Shown here: positions 58,522-64,000 of the stretch, piece by piece
How the letters are laid out: every line of letters starts with the position of its first letter
Position numbering within the stretch: the stretch's first letter is position 1
Source: Promicromonospora sukumoe 327MFSha3.1
GTDB lineage: Bacteria; Actinomycetota; Actinomycetes; Actinomycetales; Cellulomonadaceae
Reading direction: 5' to 3'
Length of the DNA stretch: 64,000 nucleotides
Assembly (NCBI RefSeq): GCF_000385135.1
Contig: NZ_ARQM01000001.1
Location: forward strand, 106,960 to 170,959
Program-made: the position numbers and the translations under genes
Notes under the pieces: generated by a model
What the model saw: the letters and a program-made list of their open reading frames with translations, nothing else
Told to the model about the DNA's origin: nothing
Database searches by the model: none

Positions 58522-59472
58522 CGTCTGGGCGTCCTCGACATCGGTTCCAACACAGGGCACCTCCTGGTGGTCGACGCCCACGGCGGCGCGGCGCCGCTGC
58601 CTGCCTCCTCGTACAAGGAGCCGCTGCGGCTGGCCGAGCACCTGGACGACGCCGGCGCCGTCGGGCAGGCGGGCGTGGACGCCCTGGTGGAGTTCACCGC
58701 CCAGGCCGTGCGCGTGGCGGAGGAGCGGGGCTGCGCGGAGACGCTGGCGTTCGCGACGTCCGCCGTCCGCGAGTCGGTGAACGCCGAGGCCGTGCTGCGC
58801 GCCGTGCACGAGCGCACCGGGGTGCGGCTGGAGGTGCTCAGCGGCGCGGACGAGGCCCGGCTCACGTTCCTCGCCGTGCGCCGCTGGTTCGGCTGGTCGG
58901 CCGGGCGGCTGGCCGTGTTCGACATCGGCGGCGGGTCCCTGGAGATCGCGGGCGGCTCGGACGAGGCGCCCGACGCCGCCTGGTCGCTGCCGCTCGGGGC
59001 GGCCCGCCTGGCCCGCACGCACTTCGGCGCCGGGCCCGACGGCGCCGGGCCCACCGACGAGGCGCTGCACGCCCTGCGCCGCGACCTGCGCGCCGACATC
59101 GCCCGCAACGCGGGGAGCCTGCTGCGCTCCGGGCGGCCCGACCGCGCGGCCGCGACGTCCAAGACGTTCCGCTCGCTCGCCCGGATCTGCGGCGCCGCCC
59201 CGGCGGGCGAAGGCCCGCTGGTGCCGCGCGCCCTGCGGCTCGACGACCTGCGCGCACGGATCGGGGAGCTGACCGCCATGGCCCCCGCCGACCTGGCGGA
59301 GCTGCCCGGCGTCTCGCCGAGCCGCACCCACCAGATCGTGCCCGGCGCGCTGGTGGCCGAGGCCTGCATGGACGTCTTCGACCTGACCGAGCTGGAGATC
59401 TGCCCCTGGGCGCTGCGCGAGGGCGTGATCCTCGAACGCCTGGACCAGATGCCGCACCTCGGCGCCGCCTGA
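58519..59472 (+). CDS. Ppx/GppA family phosphatase
   Basis: A 317-aa exopolyphosphatase/pppGpp phosphatase-family protein with the actin-like ATPase fold: [21 protein letters not shown] at the start, [17 protein letters not shown] and [17 protein letters not shown] (phosphate-binding Gly loop), and [25 protein letters not shown] near the end. Length is that of the short (Ppx2-type) actinobacterial form. It would act on polyphosphate or (p)ppGpp in the cytoplasm. Not part of the aromatic operon by function. Confidence 0.93.
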   Translation: MRLGVLDIGSNTGHLLVVDAHGGAAPLPASSYKEPLRLAEHLDDAGAVGQAGVDALVEFTAQAVRVAEERGCAETLAFATSAVRESVNAEAVLRAVHERTGVRLEVLSGADEARLTFLAVRRWFGWSAGRLAVFDIGGGSLEIAGGSDEAPDAAWSLPLGAARLARTHFGAGPDGAGPTDEALHALRRDLRADIARNAGSLLRSGRPDRAAATSKTFRSLARICGAAPAGEGPLVPRALRLDDLRARIGELTAMAPADLAELPGVSPSRTHQIVPGALVAEACMDVFDLTELEICPWALREGVILERLDQMPHLGAA

Positions 59473-59485
59473 GGCCCGGCGGGCG

Positions 59486-59500
59486 GATACTGACGAGATG
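59486..59500 (+). promoter_or_regulatory. Likely leaderless promoter of the MpaB-like gene
   Basis: GATACT at 59486-59491 is six bases before the ATG at 59498. Confidence 0.4.
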
Positions 59501-60382
59501 CCGGCCGTCACCAGTCCCGTCGAACGCCTGCGTGCCCGTATGGGCGACGCCCTCTTCACCCGCGTGGCCGGGCCGGGCGGGTTCGAGGCGCGCGACCGCA
59601 TCCACCTCACGCCCGGCCCGCGCTGGTTCCCGCCCGGCAGCCCCATCCGCCGCGTGCACGCCGACTCGGCGACGTTCGCGGGCGGGCTGCGCGCGCTGCT
59701 GCTCCAGTCGCTGCACCCGCTGGCGATGGCGGGCGTCGCGGGCCACTCCGGCTACCGCGGCGACCCCTGGGGGCGGCTCGCCCGCACCTCCACGTTCCTC
59801 GCGACCACCACGTTCGCCACCGAGGAGCACGCCCAGGAGATGATCGACCGGGTGCGCGCCGTGCACGACCGCGTGCGGGGCCGGGCCCCCGACGGCCGCC
59901 CGTACCGCGCGAGCGACCCCCACCTGCTCACGTGGGTGCACGTCGCCGAGGCCGACTCGTTCCTGGCGGCCCACCAGCGCTACGGCGAGCAGCCGCTGAC
60001 GGCGGCCGAGGCCGACGAGTACGTGGCGCAGTCCGGCCGGGTGGCCCGCGCACTCGGCGCCGAGGAGGTCCCGGAGTCGGTCGCCGAGCTGTCCGCGTGC
60101 CTGCGGTCCTACCGCGACGAGCTCGTGGCCACGCCCGAGGCGCTCGACACCGCGCACTTCCTGCTGCGCGAGCCCCCGCTGCCCCGGGTCGCCCGCGGCC
60201 CCTACCGCCTGCTCGCCGCCGGGTCCGTGGCGCTGCTGCCCGTCTGGGCGCGCACCGAACTCGGCGTCGAGACCTGGTTCAGCCGAACCCTGGGCGGACC
60301 CGCCGGCTCCCTGGCCGTGCGGGGCGTGCGGTGGGGACTGGGCTCCGCCGGAGGCCGGGAACGCTGGGCGTCAGTAGCCTGA
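59498..60382 (+). CDS. Oxygenase MpaB family protein (DUF2236)
   Basis: A 294-aa member of the DUF2236/ER-bound oxygenase MpaB family, related to latex-clearing proteins (Lcp). Typical segments are LRALLLQSLHPLAMAGVAGHSGYRGDPWGRLARTSTFLATTTFAT, SDPHLLTWVHVAEADSFLAAHQRYGEQPLTAAEADEYVAQSGRVARALGAEEVP and a C-terminal helical region (VWARTELGVETWFSRTLGG). The conserved His in QSLHPLAMAG and in LTWVHVAEAD are heme-ligand candidates. Substrate is not known. Start ATG 59498. Confidence 0.88.
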   Translation: MPAVTSPVERLRARMGDALFTRVAGPGGFEARDRIHLTPGPRWFPPGSPIRRVHADSATFAGGLRALLLQSLHPLAMAGVAGHSGYRGDPWGRLARTSTFLATTTFATEEHAQEMIDRVRAVHDRVRGRAPDGRPYRASDPHLLTWVHVAEADSFLAAHQRYGEQPLTAAEADEYVAQSGRVARALGAEEVPESVAELSACLRSYRDELVATPEALDTAHFLLREPPLPRVARGPYRLLAAGSVALLPVWARTELGVETWFSRTLGGPAGSLAVRGVRWGLGSAGGRERWASVA

Positions 60383-60389
60383 AGGTATG
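60375..60389 (+). promoter_or_regulatory. Likely leaderless promoter of the YciI-like gene
   Basis: TAGCCT at 60375-60380 lies six bases before the ATG at 60387 and covers the stop of the preceding gene. Confidence 0.45.
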
Positions 60390-60770
60390 GCGAGCGACCC
60401 CGACGTCCCGGACGCCTTCGACGTGTACACGGTCGTGGTCCTGCGGCGCCCGCCCGGCGCCCCCGCCATCAGCGACGACGACCTCACCGCGCTCCAGGCG
60501 CGGCACCTCGCCTACCGCGCCGACCTGCGGCGCCGGGGGCTGCTCGTCGTGAACGGGCCCTTCGACCTGCGCAGCGACCCGGCCTACCGCGGCATGTCGA
60601 TCTTCGCGTGCGACCCCGCCGAGGCCGCCCGGCTGTCCGACGGCGACCCCTCCGTCGTCGCGGGGCGGCTCACCTACGACGTGCTGGAGTGGTGGGTCGG
60701 CGCGGGCTCGCTCGCGTTCCCGAACGCCGAGGGCGCGGTGGGGGACCGGCGCACCATGTCGGAGGACTGA
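60387..60770 (+). CDS. YciI-like protein
   Basis: A 127-aa protein of the YciI/muconolactone-isomerase-like ferredoxin fold: FDVYTVVVLRRP, LQARHLAYRADLRRRGLLVVNGPFDLR (conserved His) and MSIFACDPAEAARLSDGDPSVVAGRLTYDVLEWWVG. The function of this family is unclear. Start ATG 60387 with a -10-like box six bases upstream. It is convergent with the MacB-like permease, and a hairpin lies between their stops. Confidence 0.85.
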   Translation: MASDPDVPDAFDVYTVVVLRRPPGAPAISDDDLTALQARHLAYRADLRRRGLLVVNGPFDLRSDPAYRGMSIFACDPAEAARLSDGDPSVVAGRLTYDVLEWWVGAGSLAFPNAEGAVGDRRTMSED

Positions 60771-60771
60771 G

Positions 60772-60800
60772 GCTGGTCGGGCCCGGACAGCCCGACCAGC
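60772..60800. terminator. Bidirectional hairpin between YciI-like and ABC permease genes
   Basis: Perfect 11-bp arms, GCTGGTCGGGC and GCCCGACCAGC, around a 7-base loop, in the 37-bp gap between convergent stops. No U-run. Unrelated in sequence to the hairpins at 30440 and 35671. Confidence 0.7.
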
Positions 60801-60807
60801 GCTCCCG

Positions 60808-63417
60808 TCACTCCACCCCGAGCGCCGCCACCGGCGACGTCCGGGCCGCGGCCCGCGCGGGGATCACGGAGGCCAGGAGGCCCGCGACGAGGGCGATCAC
60901 CAGGACCAGCGTGATGTCGAGCCACGGCACGGCGTACCGCACGTCGCCCATCAGCGACAGGGCCGTGGCCGCACCGGCCCAGCCGAACACGAGCCCCAGC
61001 ACGATGCCGAGGATCGCGCCGACCCCGGCGATCAGCATGCCCTCGACCGCCAGCATGCCGCGCAGCTGGTCCTTGCCCAGCCCGATCGCCCGCAGGGTCG
61101 CGGACTCGCGGGTCCGCTCGATGACCGACAGCGACAGCGTGTTGGTCACGCCGATCAGGGCGATCACGACGGCCACGGCGAGCAGGCCCACCACGATGCC
61201 GAGGATCACGTCCACGACCTGCCGGAACTGCGCCGCCTGGGCCGCGGGGCCCATCACGAACGCCCCGCCGTCGACCTCTGCCACGGCGTTCTGCACGTCC
61301 GTCAGCGCGGCCGCCGGGTCCGAGCCGTCGATGTGCGCCCAGACGTCGCTCCACTGGTCCTCGGGGGCGACCCGGGCCAGGTCGGCGGCCGTGATCATGC
61401 TGCTGAGCGGGTCGGCCGTGGTGATCACGACCGTCAGGTCGACCGCGCCGTCCGTGCCCTCGACCGTGGCGGTGTCACCCTCGCCGAGGTCCAGCGAGTC
61501 CGCCGCGTCCTGCGTCAGCAGGATGGAACCGTCCTCCAGGCGCTCCGCCTCCTCGGCGACGTTCACCACGGCGGCGAGGTCGTGCGGGTCGGCGGCGGCG
61601 ATCGACATGTCCTCCACCCCGGCGAGCGTGACGTTCGCGTTGGTCACCAGCACGGTGTCGGTGACCCCGTCGGTGCCGGCCACGGCCTCCCGCACGTCGT
61701 CGACGTACTTCTCGTCGGACGGCGACGCGCTCACGTCGTACGGGAACGTCTCGTCGAGCAGGCTGTCCGCGGACATCCGGGCGCTCGCGGCCCCCGTGGA
61801 CATCATGGTGACCAGCGTGACGCCGATCAGCAGCGCCGTGGAGGTCGCCGCCGTCCGCCGCGGGTTGCGCAGCGTGTTGGCGACCGCGAGGCGGGCCGCC
61901 GGGCCGGTGCGGGCCACGAGCGCCCCGAGGCCCGCCGCGACGCGCGGCAGCCAGAGCACGGCGCTCAGCACCACGCCGAAGAACGCGAGCGAACCGCCGC
62001 CCACGGCCGCGATCAGGCCGAACTGCGGCGACCCGCCCATGCCGAGGGCCACGCCGACCGCGAGGCCCGCGAAGCCACCGATCACGCACAGGAGCGAGAT
62101 CACGAGGCGGGCCCGGCCGGTGCGGGCACGCAGCGTGGGCGCGTCCGAGGGGCGCAGAGCGGCCAGCGGGGCGACCCGGGTGGCCGAGCGGGCCGGGGCG
62201 AGCGCCGCCAGGACGGTCACGCCCGCGCCCACGGCCAGCGGCAGCAGCACCGCCTGCCAGGTCAGGGTGATGGTCGTGGGCAGCGGCACGCCGAGGTCGA
62301 ACGACGGCGCCACGAGCAGCGCCACCTGGGCGAGCGCGGCGCCCACCACGATGCCCACCGCCGACGCGACGACGCCGAGGATCGCGGCCTCCAGCAGCAC
62401 GCTGCGGTAGAGCTGCCCCGCCCCCGCCCCGATGCAGCGCAGCAGCGCCAGGGTGCGGGTGCGCTGGGCCACCAGCACCTGGAACGTGTTGGTGATGACC
62501 ATGGCCGCGATCAGCAGCGCGATGGCGGCGAAGGTCAGGACGAACACGAGGAACACGAGGTCCTGCCCGCCGGTCTGCGCGGCGGTCTGCTCCGTCGCCA
62601 CCTGCTCGGTGGTCTGGACGGTCACCTCGCCGGCGTCGGCCGAGAACGCGCCCTGGACCGCCTCGCTCAGCGCGGCCGGGACCTCGTCGCCCCGCAGCGG
62701 GGTGTCGAGCGCGACGAGCAGCTCGGTGACCGGGTCGCTGTAGGGCTCGGCCGCGCTCCAGGCGTCGAGCGTCGCGGCCGGGACCGCGGCGGCGCCGCCG
62801 TAGGGGGTGTAGGCGCCGTAGGGGTCGTCGGCGATTCCCGTCACGGTCAGCGTCTCGGTGACGTCCTCGGGCTCGCCGAGCTCGGCGGCCGGGTCGTCGG
62901 ACTCGCTCTCGGCCCAGCCGTCGGGGTACACGGTGCGGTTCACCGTCACGGTGTCGCCCACGCCGACGTCCATCCGCTCGGCGACCTTGGTGGACAGCGC
63001 CACCTCGCCCGTGCCGGACGGCCAGGCGCCGTCGGCGAGCTCCAGCGGTGAAAGGCTCGGGTCCGCGGGGACCGGGGCGAACATCTGGAAGCCGCCCTTG
63101 CCGCCGTTGCGCAGGTCGCCGAACCAGGTCGTGACCGGCTGGACGGCGGCGACGCCGTCGAGCGCCGCCACGGCCTCGATGTCGGTCTCGGCGATCCCGT
63201 CGGTCTCCGTGCCCGACGAGGACACGACGACGTCGGCCTGCGCGTAGCCGGCCGCGACCATGTCGTGGGTGGTGCCGTTGATGACGCCGCCGGCCAGCAG
63301 CGTGACGGTGACGAAGGCGGTACTGATCAGGATCGCGACGCCCGCGGCCGTGAGCCGGCCGGTGCTGCGCCGCATCTGCGCCCACGTGAGGCGCGCGGTG
63401 GGGAAGGAGTTCGACAT
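60808..63417 (-). CDS. ABC transporter permease, FtsX/MacB family
   Basis: An 869-aa permease with the duplicated MacB layout: one N-terminal helix (AAGVAILISTAFVTVTLLAGGVI), a large extracytoplasmic domain (about 45-265), three helices (about 275-400), then a second unit with helix, extracytoplasmic domain (about 530-700) and three final helices (about 700-860). FtsX signatures are RTLALLRCIGAGAGQLYRSVLLEAAILG and RESATLRAIGLGKDQLRGMLAVEGMLIAG. With the ATPase at 63417 it forms a macrolide- or lipoprotein-type exporter. ATG 63417 overlaps the ATPase stop; a GTG one codon earlier (63420) is also possible. Confidence 0.92.
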   Translation of the reverse strand: MSNSFPTARLTWAQMRRSTGRLTAAGVAILISTAFVTVTLLAGGVINGTTHDMVAAGYAQADVVVSSSGTETDGIAETDIEAVAALDGVAAVQPVTTWFGDLRNGGKGGFQMFAPVPADPSLSPLELADGAWPSGTGEVALSTKVAERMDVGVGDTVTVNRTVYPDGWAESESDDPAAELGEPEDVTETLTVTGIADDPYGAYTPYGGAAAVPAATLDAWSAAEPYSDPVTELLVALDTPLRGDEVPAALSEAVQGAFSADAGEVTVQTTEQVATEQTAAQTGGQDLVFLVFVLTFAAIALLIAAMVITNTFQVLVAQRTRTLALLRCIGAGAGQLYRSVLLEAAILGVVASAVGIVVGAALAQVALLVAPSFDLGVPLPTTITLTWQAVLLPLAVGAGVTVLAALAPARSATRVAPLAALRPSDAPTLRARTGRARLVISLLCVIGGFAGLAVGVALGMGGSPQFGLIAAVGGGSLAFFGVVLSAVLWLPRVAAGLGALVARTGPAARLAVANTLRNPRRTAATSTALLIGVTLVTMMSTGAASARMSADSLLDETFPYDVSASPSDEKYVDDVREAVAGTDGVTDTVLVTNANVTLAGVEDMSIAAADPHDLAAVVNVAEEAERLEDGSILLTQDAADSLDLGEGDTATVEGTDGAVDLTVVITTADPLSSMITAADLARVAPEDQWSDVWAHIDGSDPAAALTDVQNAVAEVDGGAFVMGPAAQAAQFRQVVDVILGIVVGLLAVAVVIALIGVTNTLSLSVIERTRESATLRAIGLGKDQLRGMLAVEGMLIAGVGAILGIVLGLVFGWAGAATALSLMGDVRYAVPWLDITLVLVIALVAGLLASVIPARAAARTSPVAALGVE

Positions 63418-64000
63418 CACGCACCCGTCCGGGGTGCCGTGGTGACGGCGGGCTCGAGGGTGCGCAGCGCGTCCAGCCCCGCCATCGCGGACTCCGGCGT
63501 CGGGTCACTGATGTCCCCCGCGATCCGGCCGTCCGCGATCAGCACCACCCGGTCCGCGTACGCCGCCGCCGACGGGTCGTGCGTGACCATGATGATCGTG
63601 CGACCCAGCTCCCGCACCGAACGCCGCAGGAAGCTGAGGACCTCCGCACCCGAACGCGAGTCCAGGTTGCCCGTCGGCTCGTCCGCGAACACGACGTCCG
63701 GCTGCGCGATCAGCGCACGCGCGATCGCGACCCGCTGCTGCTGACCACCGGAGAGCTCACCCGGACGGTGCGTCAACCGACCCGACAACCCCAGGGTCTC
63801 GACCAGCGTGTCCAGCCACGCCCGGTCCGTGGTCGCGCCGGCCAGCTCGACCGGCAGCGTGATGTTCTGCTCCGCGGTGAACATCGGCAACAGGTTGAAC
63901 TGCTGGAACACGAACCCGATCCGGTCCCGCCGCAGCTTCGTCAGCGCCTTGTCGCTCAGCCCGGTGATCTCGGTCTCCCCGAGGAACGCCTGCCCACCCG
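63417..64000 (-). CDS. ABC transporter ATP-binding protein (MacB/LolD type), truncated by the window end
   Basis: The C-terminal about 194 codons are inside the window; the N-terminus and Walker A lie beyond 64000. Visible are the Q loop (GFVFQQFNLLPMFTAEQNI), the signature LSGGQQQRVAIARALIAQPD, the Walker B VVFADEPTGNLDSRSG and the H loop MVTHDPSAAAYADRVVLIADGRI. This pattern is typical of the LolD/MacB group that pairs with FtsX-type permeases. It is translationally coupled to the permease that follows. Confidence 0.95.
   Translation of the reverse strand, partial: GGQAFLGETEITGLSDKALTKLRRDRIGFVFQQFNLLPMFTAEQNITLPVELAGATTDRAWLDTLVETLGLSGRLTHRPGELSGGQQQRVAIARALIAQPDVVFADEPTGNLDSRSGAEVLSFLRRSVRELGRTIIMVTHDPSAAAYADRVVLIADGRIAGDISDPTPESAMAGLDALRTLEPAVTTAPRTGA

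Noticed and set aside
60808..63420. Separate genes for two FtsX domains
   Set aside because: The frame is continuous and the domain order matches full-length duplicated MacB-type permeases.
1..64000. tRNA, rRNA or riboswitch
   Set aside because: No cloverleaf-like segment with a TTCGANTC arm, no rRNA-like conserved stretch and no recognisable riboswitch core was found by eye; a covariance-model search would be decisive.

Overview
The window is chromosomal DNA of a very GC-rich actinobacterium. The codons end almost always in G or C, GTG starts and 4-base start/stop overlaps are frequent, several genes look leaderless (a TANNNT box 6-8 nt before the start codon), and PadR, GntR/FCD, ROK, ANTAR, DevR-type, DUF222-HNH and TspO proteins occur together. 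The load of secreted or cytoplasmic glycoside hydrolases points to a soil or plant-litter member of the Promicromonosporaceae/Micrococcales; this assignment is inferred from gene content only. I saw no rRNA, tRNA, CRISPR array, insertion sequence or prophage.

Layout. 1-7024: tail of a probable quinone-reductase-type dehydrogenase, a small unknown protein, an AraC regulator divergent from a Gfo/Idh/MocA oxidoreductase, apolipoprotein N-acyltransferase, a Tat-exported beta-propeller protein and a secreted phosphodiesterase with two chitin-binding-type modules. 7025-11487: lower gallate/protocatechuate 4,5-cleavage genes (tautomerase, LigJ-type hydratase, LigK-type aldolase) with a GntR/FCD regulator. 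The aldolase is fused in frame to the last two-thirds of an MFS transporter, which looks like a deletion scar. 11459-16569: DoxX plus DM13 lipoprotein, an OmpR-type two-component system, an LLM flavin oxidoreductase with an MFS exporter. 16610-19860: a strain-variable-looking stretch with an unknown protein, a DUF222-HNH nuclease and a 14-bp minisatellite.

20249-35614 is a carbohydrate region: ROK repressor, sugar ABC transporter (binding protein and two permeases), GH95 fucosidase/galactosidase, acetyl-xylan-type esterase, GH36 and GH27 alpha-galactosidases and GH2 beta-mannosidase. Together these would import and strip hemicellulose side chains (galactomannan, xyloglucan or similar). Two very similar long perfect hairpins sit at the convergent gene ends here.

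35729-46957 carries mostly regulator/target pairs: PadR with a Ddn-like nitroreductase, a PAS-ANTAR protein with an apparent homopolymer frameshift, an SDR-DUF2867 protein divergent from TspO, a GH30-ricin enzyme divergent from TetR with a clear operator, and a lytic transglycosylase. 44236-48252 is a DevS/DevR-like redox module (universal stress protein, GAF-GAF kinase, response regulator, DoxX) with two near-identical GGGACC-NN-GGTCCC boxes.

48384-58508 is an aromatic catabolic island: a divergent TPP enzyme and FAD ring hydroxylase on one side, and on the other a nearly complete homoprotocatechuate meta-cleavage operon (FAH-RraA fusion, GntR, HpaE, HpaD, HpaH, HpaI), translationally coupled. 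The end holds Ppx/GppA, an MpaB/DUF2236 protein, a YciI-like protein and a MacB-type ABC exporter that runs off the window.
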